Assembly: GCF_004307455.1 (NCBI RefSeq)
Contig: NZ_SEWX01000001.1
Span: forward strand, 715,235-779,234
Source: Aquirufa nivalisilvae
GTDB lineage: Bacteria; Bacteroidota; Bacteroidia; Cytophagales; Spirosomataceae
Direction of reading: 5' to 3'
DNA length: 64,000 nt
Below the pieces are notes generated by a model. That model did not search any database. It saw only the letters and a program-made list of their open reading frames with translations, and was not told the DNA's origin. The translations under genes and the position numbers were made by a program. Of the stretch, positions 27,135 to 35,567 are shown piece after piece; the first letter of the stretch is position 1, and each line of letters starts with the position of its first letter.

Positions 27135-28046
27135 TTACAACACGTCTACTAACCTATTTTCCGTGATATTAACACGAAGTTTTTTCATGGGGCCAATCTC
27201 GCTTTCGTAAACTTGTTTAATACCATTTCCTAAAGACAATTCAGTATCATGTATATCTTTTACTAAGCGAACAAAGCCTTGAGGCTCCACAGAAGCAGCG
27301 TGGTCCGACCCCCACATGGCACGATCTAAGGTAAAGTGGCGCTCCACAAATTGAGCACCAATCGCAACTGCAGAAACGGTTGTGCTTAATCCTGTTTCAT
27401 GTCCTGAGTACCCAATGATATATTCAGGATACATATTTCTAAGGGTCTGAATCATGCGTAAATTCAACTCTTCTGGTTTACATGGGTAGGCAGAAGTAGC
27501 ATGTGCAATCATTAATGGATAATCACCATATTCTTTAATTAAATCCACAGCAAAACTAATTTCGTCAATACGTGACATCCCTGTTGAAATCATGATAGGT
27601 CTGCCTGTTGCACATATTTTACGAATCAAAGAATCGTCGGTTAATGAAGCAGATGCCAATTTATACATCACAGGGTTGAATTGTTCCATGAAATCTACGG
27701 ATGGCTCATCCCATGCAGAAGCAAACCAATCGATTCCTTTAGACTTACAATAATTATCTATTTCCGAGTATTCCAAAATCCCAAATTCAGTTTTTCTTTT
27801 ATAATCGATGTAAGTCATTTTACCCCAAGGCGTATCTCTGATAATTTCCCATTGATCTCTTGGAACACAGATTTCTGGAGTACGTTTTTGAAACTTAACA
27901 GCGCTCACTTTTGCTTCTACTGCGGCATCAATTAGTTGTTTTGCTATTTCCAAAGATCCATTGTGATTGATTCCAATCTCTGCGATGATGTAACATGGAC
28001 TACCTTCTCCAATCGTTTTTCCAGTATTTAAAGTAATTTGTTTCAT
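27135..28046 (-). CDS. NeuB-like N-acetylneuraminate / ulosonic acid synthase
   Basis: A 303-residue TIM-barrel protein of the NeuB family: CYIIAEIGINHNGS at the N-terminus, AVKFQKRTPE, YKLASASLTD, ISTGMS and GYSGHETG motifs. The C-terminal SAF (antifreeze-like) domain normally found in ~345-residue NeuB is missing, so it is a short form. It should condense PEP with an aldose to give a ulosonic acid. With the SpsF-, KdsC- and transketolase-type genes it defines a candidate sugar-acid pathway. It is 9 bp downstream of the metallophosphoesterase gene. Confidence 0.82.
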   Translation of the reverse strand: MKQITLNTGKTIGEGSPCYIIAEIGINHNGSLEIAKQLIDAAVEAKVSAVKFQKRTPEICVPRDQWEIIRDTPWGKMTYIDYKRKTEFGILEYSEIDNYCKSKGIDWFASAWDEPSVDFMEQFNPVMYKLASASLTDDSLIRKICATGRPIMISTGMSRIDEISFAVDLIKEYGDYPLMIAHATSAYPCKPEELNLRMIQTLRNMYPEYIIGYSGHETGLSTTVSAVAIGAQFVERHFTLDRAMWGSDHAASVEPQGFVRLVKDIHDTELSLGNGIKQVYESEIGPMKKLRVNITENRLVDVL

Positions 28047-28055
28047 AAGGTCTAT

Positions 28056-28982
28056 TTAAGATTGATATGTTGTGTAAGTATTGGTAAAACGTCCGTCAGG
28101 ATATAAGTCAATAATGGCGTATCCGGGTTTTGTTTGTTGATAATCTCCAGACCACCAAGCGCCACTTACCGCTCCATTGCAGCAATAGGTTACACCATTA
28201 TATTCGACACGATCTAGTAAATGAATGTGCCCACTGATGGCTAATTTGACATTGGGGTATTTTAAGAATAGGTCTTTTAATTCACTGGCATCTTCATGCA
28301 TCCATTTGCCAGGAACAGTCCATTGATTTTTTTCAAATCTTTTTCCATCAAAAAAGATGCAAGCGGAAAGAATAGGGATGTGAGAGACAATCATCACCGG
28401 TTTTAATCTAGGAATCTTAGATAATTCACTTTTCAGCCAATCCAATTGTTCTTCATCAATGCGTCCAGTATACCATTGCCCTTCTTGGTTAGGACTAATG
28501 CTATCTAAGCTGATCAAATGCCAGGCCCCCAAATCTTTGGATAGGTAGCACTTGTTTTCTTTCAATTCGTCAAGTGCCCATTTTTTGCCATCGATTATAC
28601 TTTGTGGACTTTCATTTTTGCACCAAATGTCATGGTTACCTATGGATTGGATAATGGGAGTAGAAAGTGAGTCTTTTAAAACTTCATTCCACAGCCTCCA
28701 TTGTTTTTCGGCAATTCCCCGTCCTCCTCGATGTGCATCCATAATGGCATCTCCACTATTGATAATCAAGTCGGGTTTCAGGGGCAAATTTTGGATATGG
28801 GTTAAGCATTTTTCGAGACCTTTTGCCGCACCTATCAAGGGCATCATGTGCACATCAGTTATGTGTGCAATTCTAAATGGTTTAGTATTTGTATGAGAAA
28901 TGGTATTGGCCATTCCCATAGATGGTAGGCTGAATGAACTGGCAACTAAACCTAAGGATTGTAGTAGAGACCTTCTATTCAT
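28056..28982 (-). CDS. Exported metallophosphoesterase
   Basis: A 308-residue calcineurin-like phosphoesterase. The N-terminus MNRRSLLQSLGLVASSFSLP has a twin-Arg, Tat-like export signal. Metal motifs in order: HITDVHMM, INSGDAIMD, IGNHDIW, VSHIPIL and ISGHIHLLDRV. The substrate is unknown; it may hydrolyse a phosphodiester or monoester outside the inner membrane. It is the promoter-proximal gene of the run with neuB-like, hydroxylase and SMR genes, after a 167-bp gap. Confidence 0.82.
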   Translation of the reverse strand: MNRRSLLQSLGLVASSFSLPSMGMANTISHTNTKPFRIAHITDVHMMPLIGAAKGLEKCLTHIQNLPLKPDLIINSGDAIMDAHRGGRGIAEKQWRLWNEVLKDSLSTPIIQSIGNHDIWCKNESPQSIIDGKKWALDELKENKCYLSKDLGAWHLISLDSISPNQEGQWYTGRIDEEQLDWLKSELSKIPRLKPVMIVSHIPILSACIFFDGKRFEKNQWTVPGKWMHEDASELKDLFLKYPNVKLAISGHIHLLDRVEYNGVTYCCNGAVSGAWWSGDYQQTKPGYAIIDLYPDGRFTNTYTTYQS

Positions 28983-29149
28983 AGGGTGGTTGAGTCAAAT
29001 TTTCTTCTCAAATTTCCTATTTTAGTTTTACCTCAGTTTTTCTTGAAAATTATGGAATTGTGTTTTTTTTGATATAATTAATACCGAATTGTTGCTAGAC
29101 GATAATCGAACAGTAAAGCCCAGTAAAAAGGGGGGAATGTCAAAGTTGA

Positions 29150-30337
29150 TTAAATTTTTGGCATGGATAATCCCCCATTATTTTTAGGTAATGTCCAGTT
29201 AATTCGCTTGGTTAAAATTGATTTCCAAATGCGTTTTTTCTCTTGCTTAGGTTGAATAAGTTCTCTCAAATGAAAGTCCATTAATCTTGAAGATTCTTGA
29301 ATCCAATCTTGATATTTAGAATAATCAGTATGGTGCACATGTTGATAGTCTTTGAAAAGACTTAAGTCAAATGTTTTGGCAGCTAGTCCAGCTCCTGCAT
29401 GGGAAGCATCAAAGGCATTGATCATCTGTTCGATGTGGTTGGGCACAGGAACCATCATGGTTGGTTTGGAGAGGTACATAGCTTCGGCGATGGACTCAAA
29501 TCCAGCCGTAGAAATAAGTCCGGCACATTGGGACATTTTTTCCAAATACTTCTCCGCATTGATGGGATGGAAAGTTAAGTTTTCGGAAAAATGGAAGATT
29601 TCCTTATGTGTGGGATGATCCCAAAAACAATCCAACTGAACATCAGGGTTTTGTTTAGACCATGCCATGATGTCTTCAGCTAATCGATAATGTGTTAAGT
29701 AGGCTAACCAATTTTTTCCTTGCTTAGCTTGTAGGGCCTTGACTTCTTTACGTAGTAGTGGGGGGATTACCTCTATATTTCTTTGGAGGTCGTTTTCTAA
29801 AGGTAAAAAGGAAAGCCCTAATTTTTTCTTGGAGCCTATGCCCGTTATTTTAGTATTTAGATTTAGGAAAAATTGATCTATTTTCTTTTCTGGAATACTT
29901 TCAAAATGGCGATTTAGTAATAAATATTGGTGTCCTATGGATAGACAGGGAGTTTTAGAGCCTGTTCTCCATTGGTGAAGTCCTGTAATGGATTCGTAAA
30001 AATTGATGATTCCATCGGGTTGATGTGCTTCAATAAATTCAGCTAACTCAGAGGCACTTTTCCAATAAGTTTTGAATTTGGAGAATGCTTGAAAGGCGGT
30101 TTTGCCTACTTGGACAGCTTTGCCATTTCCATAACATAGGGAAGGGCTCTCATATTGTAAAAGAGGTTTGTCGCCAATGAAATCTGTAAAAAAACTGGGG
30201 ATTTTACGATTATTGGTAGAACCAACGGCATAAGCTATGATTTCGTGGCCAGCTTCTTGAGCAATTTGGCTTAACGAAATGGCTTGGGTCAAATGCCCCC
30301 TGCCTTCTCCTTGAACGGTGCATATATACTTTCCCAT
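29150..30337 (-). CDS. Glycosyltransferase, MGT/GT28-like
   Basis: A 395-residue GT-B protein. The N-terminal glycine-rich loop is VQGEGRGHLTQAISLSQ, and the C-terminal donor-binding region ISTAGFESIAEAMYLSKPTMMVPVPNHIEQMINA is the typical GT28/MurG-like acceptor of a nucleotide sugar. The C-terminal tail (~345-395) is basic and may contact the membrane. It is 1 bp downstream of the LpxH-like gene, so the two are co-transcribed. A lipid glycosylation role is inferred. Confidence 0.8.
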   Translation of the reverse strand: MGKYICTVQGEGRGHLTQAISLSQIAQEAGHEIIAYAVGSTNNRKIPSFFTDFIGDKPLLQYESPSLCYGNGKAVQVGKTAFQAFSKFKTYWKSASELAEFIEAHQPDGIINFYESITGLHQWRTGSKTPCLSIGHQYLLLNRHFESIPEKKIDQFFLNLNTKITGIGSKKKLGLSFLPLENDLQRNIEVIPPLLRKEVKALQAKQGKNWLAYLTHYRLAEDIMAWSKQNPDVQLDCFWDHPTHKEIFHFSENLTFHPINAEKYLEKMSQCAGLISTAGFESIAEAMYLSKPTMMVPVPNHIEQMINAFDASHAGAGLAAKTFDLSLFKDYQHVHHTDYSKYQDWIQESSRLMDFHLRELIQPKQEKKRIWKSILTKRINWTLPKNNGGLSMPKI

Positions 30338-30338
30338 A

Positions 30339-31142
30339 TTAGAGGGTCATTTGATCACTTAAGATTTCTTTTAATTCTGTTTTTAAATCAAAGTCAGGAT
30401 AGTGTAGAATTTGCCATTCCCCTTGATGCGTTTCCACTAGGGCCGTTAATGATTCCACCCAATCTCCCGAATTCATATAGGAAACTCCATTGATTTGTTT
30501 GATTTCAGCTTTATGAATATGCCCACAGATAATACCATCCGCCTCTTGAGCAATGGCTAATTCGACAAGTTTTTCTTCAAAATCGGAGATGAAATTAACA
30601 GCCGCTTTTACCTTTTGCTTGATGGTTTGAGACAAAGAATAATAGGGTTTACCTTGTCTTTCACGGAGGTAATTGTACCATTTATTGACCCATAATAAAA
30701 AGGTATACCCGATGTCCCCCAAATAGGCTAACCATTTCATCTGACTTGTAATACTATCAAATATGTCACCATGCGTGATAAAATATTTCTTACCAAATGA
30801 TTTTAAGGTATAGTCTCTCCGAATGGAAAACTGTTTTCCTATTTTTAATGGAATGATTTGGTCTAGGAAATCATCATGGTTACCTCTCAGGTAAATGACT
30901 TCAGTATCCCAGCGATCCATCATTTTTAACACAGCACGGAAGAATCCTGTGTGTTTTTTCTTCCACTCGCCTCCTTTTTTTAATTGCCAACCGTCAATGA
31001 TATCCCCATTTAGAATGAGTTGGTGGCAGGAATAAGCTTTTAGAAATTCATTGACTTCTTTGGCTTTAGACCCCTTACTTCCTAAGTGTAAGTCGGAAAT
31101 AACGATGGTCTTGTAAGTGGGTTGGTAGTTAACGCTCATCAT
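30339..31142 (-). CDS. LpxH-like UDP-2,3-diacylglucosamine diphosphatase family metallophosphoesterase
   Basis: A 267-residue calcineurin-like phosphoesterase. The motifs ISDLHLGSKG, LNGDIIDGW, LRGNHDDF, ITHGD and CGHIHKA follow the LpxH metal-site order. A hydrophobic insertion in the middle (LGDIGYTFLLWVNKWYNYL) fits a membrane-associated lipid substrate. It is somewhat longer than E. coli LpxH (240) and belongs to the LpxH-like group common in Bacteroidota, so it may be the lipid A enzyme or a paralogue acting with the adjacent glycosyltransferase. The start could be either of two adjacent Met codons. Confidence 0.72.
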   Translation of the reverse strand: MMSVNYQPTYKTIVISDLHLGSKGSKAKEVNEFLKAYSCHQLILNGDIIDGWQLKKGGEWKKKHTGFFRAVLKMMDRWDTEVIYLRGNHDDFLDQIIPLKIGKQFSIRRDYTLKSFGKKYFITHGDIFDSITSQMKWLAYLGDIGYTFLLWVNKWYNYLRERQGKPYYSLSQTIKQKVKAAVNFISDFEEKLVELAIAQEADGIICGHIHKAEIKQINGVSYMNSGDWVESLTALVETHQGEWQILHYPDFDLKTELKEILSDQMTL

Positions 31143-31236
31143 GCGTAGTTTTTCTACTTCAAAACTACATTGGTTATCAGATGTTTATGTTAGGGGGGCG
31201 TTAAGCTATGGTTAAATTTCAGCTGGTTTTTTTCTT

Positions 31237-31269
31237 AACGCTGTCAAGGTTTTAAACCTTGACAGCGTT
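31237..31269. repeat. Dispersed palindromic repeat, copy 3
   Basis: A perfect 16-bp inverted repeat around a single central T: AACGCTGTCAAGGTTT, T, then its complement. The reverse complement of this copy is identical to copy 4 (central A). Confidence 0.85.
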
Positions 31270-31404
31270 GGTAAAATTGTCCTTTTTTGCACAATAGACC
31301 AATCAGCTTATTGATATAATTATGTTAAAATAAGCTACTTGATAAAATGAAAAGTATATCAGCTTTATGTTGAAAGTATGAGAGAAAATAGGGTAGATTT
31401 GCCT

Positions 31405-31437
31405 AACGCTGTCAAGGTTTAAAACCTTGACAGCGTT
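31405..31437. repeat. Dispersed palindromic repeat, copy 4
   Basis: The same perfect 16-bp arms as copy 3 with a central A, ending 5 bp before the coaX stop codon. It could act as a terminator-like or boundary hairpin for coaX, though no T-run follows. Confidence 0.85.
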
Positions 31438-31442
31438 GAGAA

Positions 31443-32171
31443 TTAAAGCCCTAAATTCAAATGAGCCAATGCAGCTAAGCCCTTCCAAATTAAGTCATTT
31501 TCAAAATGAATAGCTGAATCTTCTAATCTAGGTGCAAAGTATGGAGCATCTCCTCCACATATAAGTATTACGATTTCGGGATCTTGTTTTCTTAATGCTA
31601 AAATATATCCCTGAATTTCTAATAATATCCCATTCATTGTACCAGCAAGTAAATTACTTGATGTCGTTTGACCCAATAAAGGGAAGTCCATTTGAGGAGA
31701 AATTAGGGGTAAATGTGCCGTATAATCATGCATGGACTTTGTTCGCATCATAAGGCCAGGACTTATAGCCCCTCCTTTAAAACTACCATCTACAATCCAA
31801 TTATACGTAATGCAGGTTCCCAAGCAAATACTCAAATGATTGCTAGTAGGAAATAAAGTTTGAGCCCCTTCTGCTATGCATATTCGGTCCACACCTAATG
31901 TCGATTTATCGTAATTCGAATAGTCCACCTGCGTCAATGAAGTTGAACTAAGTTGATGAAATGGATCTAAATTTTCTAAGGCATTTATTAGTTCGGTTGG
32001 AACATCAATTACACTACTTAGAATGATGGAATCAATGGCCTTATTCTGGCAGATTTGAGATATTGATTCAAAGTTTGTATCACTTAAAATGCCAAAATCA
32101 ACGATATGATCAGCCTCTACCCAAGCATATTTTAACTGAGAATTTCCAAAATCCAAGCAAAGTACCATCAT
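31443..32171 (-). CDS. coaX: Type III pantothenate kinase
   Basis: A 242-residue ASKHA-fold kinase. LCLDFGNSQLKYAW gives the phosphate-1 loop, STLGVDRICIAEGA the pantothenate-binding DR motif, CLGTCITYNWI the phosphate-2 loop and GGAISPGLMMR the substrate loop. It phosphorylates pantothenate in the first step of CoA synthesis. It is divergent from panD across a 69-bp promoter region, in a five-gene pantothenate/CoA neighbourhood. Confidence 0.93.
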   Translation of the reverse strand: MMVLCLDFGNSQLKYAWVEADHIVDFGILSDTNFESISQICQNKAIDSIILSSVIDVPTELINALENLDPFHQLSSTSLTQVDYSNYDKSTLGVDRICIAEGAQTLFPTSNHLSICLGTCITYNWIVDGSFKGGAISPGLMMRTKSMHDYTAHLPLISPQMDFPLLGQTTSSNLLAGTMNGILLEIQGYILALRKQDPEIVILICGGDAPYFAPRLEDSAIHFENDLIWKGLAALAHLNLGL

Positions 32172-32210
32172 TCATTTGATTTGTTAACAAAGTTAAATAT
32201 TTCTTTTTCG

Positions 32211-32218
32211 TAAATTTG
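32211..32218 (+). promoter_or_regulatory. -7 promoter box of panD
   Basis: TAAATTTG matches TAnnTTTG and lies 22 nt before the panD start. A TTG at 32181-32183 is 27 nt upstream, longer than the usual 19-20 nt spacing, so the -33 part is uncertain. Confidence 0.5.
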
Positions 32219-32240
32219 TATACTCTCAAAAACCAAAATT

Positions 32241-32591
32241 GTGTATCAAATACAAATATTAAAATCGAAGGTGCATCGTGCCACTGTCACAGAAGCCAAT
32301 ATTGACTATGTAGGAAGTCTAACCATGGATGCCGACTTGATGGATGCTGCCAACATGTTGGAACATGAAAAAATTCAAGTAGTTAATGTCAATAATGGAG
32401 AACGAATTGAAACTTATCTAATTAAAGGCGAACGAGGATCAGGCATCATTTGCCTCAATGGTCCCGCTGCTAGAAAAGCCGTAGTTGGAGATATTGTGAT
32501 CATTATTTCTTATGCTTTAATGGACTTTGAAGCGGCGAAAACTTTTGAACCAACTGTCGTATTTCCAAATGCCAGTAATCGTTTGGCTTAA
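32241..32591 (+). CDS. panD: Aspartate 1-decarboxylase, pyruvoyl-dependent
   Basis: A 116-residue proenzyme. The self-cleavage site is Gly25-Ser26 in YVGSLTMD, which makes the pyruvoyl group on the alpha chain. [12 protein letters not shown] at the N-terminus and [29 protein letters not shown] are family hallmarks. It makes beta-alanine for pantothenate. Its stop overlaps the convergent panB stop by 4 bp. The GTG at 32241 is chosen as start; it gives the normal family N-terminus. Confidence 0.95.
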   Translation: MYQIQILKSKVHRATVTEANIDYVGSLTMDADLMDAANMLEHEKIQVVNVNNGERIETYLIKGERGSGIICLNGPAARKAVVGDIVIIISYALMDFEAAKTFEPTVVFPNASNRLA

Positions 32592-33403
32592 TAAGATTCT
32601 GCTTCATTGGGGAAGTCTTGATTTTTGACATCAGCCACATAGTTTTTAACGGCCTGAGGAATCAATTCTCCTAAATTTAAATAACGACGTAGAAATCTAG
32701 GTTTAAACTCCGTGTTTATACCTAGCATATCATGCATGACCAAAACTTGACCATCGCAATGTTTTCCAGCGCCTATGCCTATACTTGGGATATGTAAACT
32801 TTCACTTACCTTTTTCGCTAAATCAGCTGGGATTTTTTCCAAAACTATTCCAAAACAACCCGCTTCCTCCAACATCTTAGCTTCTTCTACTAACAGGTTA
32901 GCCTCCTCTTCCTCCTTGGCTCTAACTCCATAAGAGCCAAATTGATATATACTTTGAGGAGTCAATCCGAGATGTCCCATTACTGGGATACCTGCCTTGA
33001 CTATTTTTTTGATACTGTCTAGGACTTCTTGCCCACCTTCTAACTTAATGGCATGCGCTCCCGTTTCTTTCATAATCCGAATCGCTGAAGAAAGAGCGAT
33101 TTCACTATTGGATTGATAAGATCCAAATGGTAAATCCACTAAAACTAATGCTCTTTCCGTACCTCTAACGACACATTGAGCATGATAAATCATTTGTTCC
33201 AAAGTAATAGGAAGGGTCGTTTCGTGACCCGCCATCACATTACTTGCACTGTCTCCTACCAGCAAAACATCCACACCTGATTGGTCCAACAATTTGGCCA
33301 TAGAAAAATCGTAACATGTTAACATGGAGATTTTTTCTCCTTGCTTTTTCATGATTTGTAGACTTTGAGTCGTGATTTTTTTAAACTCTTTTAAATAGCT
33401 CAT
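32588..33403 (-). CDS. panB: 3-methyl-2-oxobutanoate hydroxymethyltransferase
   Basis: About 271 residues, the usual PanB length. Motifs: [37 protein letters not shown] (Mg-binding Asp), GYQSN-type substrate loop, [16 protein letters not shown] and [18 protein letters not shown]. It makes ketopantoate from ketoisovalerate and methylene-THF. The ATG at 33403 is chosen; one seven codons upstream (33424) extends the overlap with panC. It is translationally coupled to panC. Confidence 0.93.
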   Translation of the reverse strand: MSYLKEFKKITTQSLQIMKKQGEKISMLTCYDFSMAKLLDQSGVDVLLVGDSASNVMAGHETTLPITLEQMIYHAQCVVRGTERALVLVDLPFGSYQSNSEIALSSAIRIMKETGAHAIKLEGGQEVLDSIKKIVKAGIPVMGHLGLTPQSIYQFGSYGVRAKEEEEANLLVEEAKMLEEAGCFGIVLEKIPADLAKKVSESLHIPSIGIGAGKHCDGQVLVMHDMLGINTEFKPRFLRRYLNLGELIPQAVKNYVADVKNQDFPNEAESY

Positions 33404-34259
33404 GGGGAAATAGTTGATTGTCAATCAGTCGGACCCCGCCAATAAAAGCGGCCACTAATACAACAAAGGTTTGAGAGAGATCTATAATGGGTTCTAAGCT
33501 TTTAGGGTCCGCAAAGGCTATGTAATCCACGGATTCAAAGCCAGCATCCAATAATTGTTGAGCAAATTGTCGCTCTAATTCTTTTGTACTGCAAGTTATT
33601 TGTTCTTTTATGGCTTTTTGAATCGTATCAAAACCATGATAAATAGCCAAGGCTTGAATTTTTTGTTCAGGGCTAAGTCGAACATTTCTACTACTCATCG
33701 CTAAACCACTCGCCTCACGAACGGTTTCACAAGAGATTAATTCTATGGTTGGTTCAAATGAGTATTGAGCTAATAATTGTCGAATGACCGCTACCTGCTG
33801 AAAGTCTTTACTTCCCATAAATAGCAAATCTGGTTGAACAGCTTCCAACAGACGATGCACAATCACACAGACACCTTGAAAATGTCCTGGACGATGTGCC
33901 CCCTCCCAAAGCTCCTCCAATCTACCTAAGGGATAATGTGGTAATTGATGCATTCCTTCAGGATACATTTCCGAAACCGCGGGAAGAAAAACGGCCTCAC
34001 AGCCAGCTAATTCTAGTTTTTGTAAGTCCTCTTTTATGGTTTTTGGATACTTTTCAAAATCCTTTGGGTCATTGAATTGGGTGGGATTGATGAATATACT
34101 ACAAACTGTAACGGCACTTTGTTCCTTAGACTTCTCTATGAGTGATAAATGACCTTCATGCAAAGCACCCATGGTTGGTACAAATCCAATAAGGTCATTT
34201 TTCGACCGATGTTCATCGATGAAATCTTGCAATGCCTGTTTTGTTTCAAATATCTTCAT
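33381..34259 (-). CDS. panC: Pantothenate synthetase (pantoate-beta-alanine ligase)
   Basis: About 292 residues. Motifs: [17 protein letters not shown] (HIGH-like ATP site), [39 protein letters not shown] and [12 protein letters not shown] (KMSKS-like). It joins pantoate and beta-alanine. The ATG at 34259 (MKIFET) fits the family start better than the one five codons upstream. The 3' end overlaps panB by 23 bp, and the divergent coaBC starts 69 bp away. Confidence 0.94.
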   Translation of the reverse strand: MKIFETKQALQDFIDEHRSKNDLIGFVPTMGALHEGHLSLIEKSKEQSAVTVCSIFINPTQFNDPKDFEKYPKTIKEDLQKLELAGCEAVFLPAVSEMYPEGMHQLPHYPLGRLEELWEGAHRPGHFQGVCVIVHRLLEAVQPDLLFMGSKDFQQVAVIRQLLAQYSFEPTIELISCETVREASGLAMSSRNVRLSPEQKIQALAIYHGFDTIQKAIKEQITCSTKELERQFAQQLLDAGFESVDYIAFADPKSLEPIIDLSQTFVVLVAAFIGGVRLIDNQLFPHELFKRV

Positions 34260-34328
34260 GGTCGAATTTGGCACTAAAATTACCTTATTTTGTGCAAATT
34301 TCGTTACTTGCCGACCTTTTCCAATGCT

Positions 34329-35519
34329 ATGTTACAGGGTAAAAAAATCATCGTCGGAATTAGTGCCAGTATTGCCGCTTACAAAGCCATACTTTTAGTT
34401 CGATTATTGAAAAAAAATGGGGCAGAAGTACGTGTAGTAATGACATCTGCATCCAAAGACTTTGTTTCTCCATTAGTACTTTCCACATTCTCCAATAACC
34501 CCGTCTGGATTGATTTTCATGATCAACATATTTGGAATAATCATGTTGAACTCGGCCTTTGGGCTGATGCTTTTATCATCGCTCCAGCTACGTGTAATAC
34601 CCTGAGTAAAATGGCTAATGGCTTATGTGACAACATTGTTATAGCCACTTATTTGTCGGCCCGTTGCCCCATCTTCATTGCCCCAGCGATGGATGAGGAT
34701 ATGTATAAGCATCCTTCAACTCAGCAGAATCTAGGAAAGTTACAATCCTTTGGTAATCATATTTTATCAGTGAATACCGGGTTTCTAGCCAGTGGTCTAC
34801 ATGGAGAAGGACGCATGGCAGAACCAGAGGAAATTTTGCTGGAACTAGTTGAAAAAATTGGTAGAGGCAAAAGCTGGTATGGTAAAAAAGTATTGATTAG
34901 TGCAGGACCTACCCAAGAGGCAATAGACCCAGTTCGCTATATTTCCAATCATTCTTCAGGCAAAATGGGTATTTCTTTGGCGGAGGCCTTTTATTTACAG
35001 GGAGCTGATGTAACCTTAATTGCTGGCCCTATGGCCTTGAAACCTGCATTTTCTGGTATTCATTGTGTTTCAGTTGTTTCTGCCAAAGAAATGGAAGAGG
35101 CTTGTCTTCGAGAATTTCCTAATTCAGATTGGACTATTATGGCTGCTGCAGTAGCAGATTATAGACCTGCCACTGTAGCAAGCGAAAAAATCAAGAAAAA
35201 GGAGAGCACACTAGATATACTGGTAGAAAAAACAACGGATATTTTAGCCTACTTGGGTACACAAAAAAGAAGCCATCAAAAATTGATTGGCTTTGCTTTG
35301 GAAACAGAAAATGAAGAAACGAACGCCTTGGATAAGTTACAAAGAAAAAATCTAGATGCGATTGTCTTGAATTCACTAAAACAGCCTGGAGCTGGTTTTG
35401 GTTTGGATACCAATCAAGTTCAAGTCTTTCATGCTTCTGGCGAACGACATACTTGTAGCCTGAAATCAAAAGAGGCTATTGCTCAAGAGTTAGTAGATTT
35501 ATTTCAGCAATGGGAATAA
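34329..35519 (+). CDS. coaBC: Bifunctional phosphopantothenoylcysteine decarboxylase / synthase
   Basis: About 396 residues. The N-terminal CoaC flavoprotein half has GISASIAAYKAILLVRLL, the catalytic His in NNHVELG, PATCNTLSKMANGLCDN and APAMDEDMY. The CoaB half starts near ~185 with VLISAGPTQEAIDPVRYISNHSSGKMG and includes AAAVADYRP and KIKKKE. It makes 4'-phosphopantetheine in two steps. The ATG at 34329 (MLQGKKIIVGISA) is preferred over 34290. Confidence 0.95.
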   Translation: MLQGKKIIVGISASIAAYKAILLVRLLKKNGAEVRVVMTSASKDFVSPLVLSTFSNNPVWIDFHDQHIWNNHVELGLWADAFIIAPATCNTLSKMANGLCDNIVIATYLSARCPIFIAPAMDEDMYKHPSTQQNLGKLQSFGNHILSVNTGFLASGLHGEGRMAEPEEILLELVEKIGRGKSWYGKKVLISAGPTQEAIDPVRYISNHSSGKMGISLAEAFYLQGADVTLIAGPMALKPAFSGIHCVSVVSAKEMEEACLREFPNSDWTIMAAAVADYRPATVASEKIKKKESTLDILVEKTTDILAYLGTQKRSHQKLIGFALETENEETNALDKLQRKNLDAIVLNSLKQPGAGFGLDTNQVQVFHASGERHTCSLKSKEAIAQELVDLFQQWE

Positions 35520-35546
35520 AAAAAGCGTGTCGATTGCTCAACACGC
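35518..35546 (-). terminator. Terminator of the hexuronate operon
   Basis: A GCGTGT / ACACGC stem (35525-35530 with 35541-35546) followed on the minus strand by seven T. It follows exuT; on the plus strand it sits at the coaBC stop but lacks a T-run. A 20-bp perfect palindrome centred at 35569/35570 overlaps the exuT stop. Confidence 0.7.
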
Positions 35547-35567
35547 CTAATTTGAAATAAATATTGA

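Larger units (their letters stand above)
31143..31442. other. 300-bp non-coding spacer with two palindromic repeats
   Basis: This gap lies between the minus-strand coaX and LpxH-like genes. It contains two 33-bp copies of the dispersed palindrome (31237-31269 and 31405-31437), 136 bp apart. No convincing ORF or RNA gene is seen otherwise. Confidence 0.6.

Noticed and set aside
31303..31488. 61-codon minus-strand ORF overlapping the coaX 3' end
   Set aside because: It crosses palindrome copy 4 and lies in another frame of coaX; composition is not protein-like.
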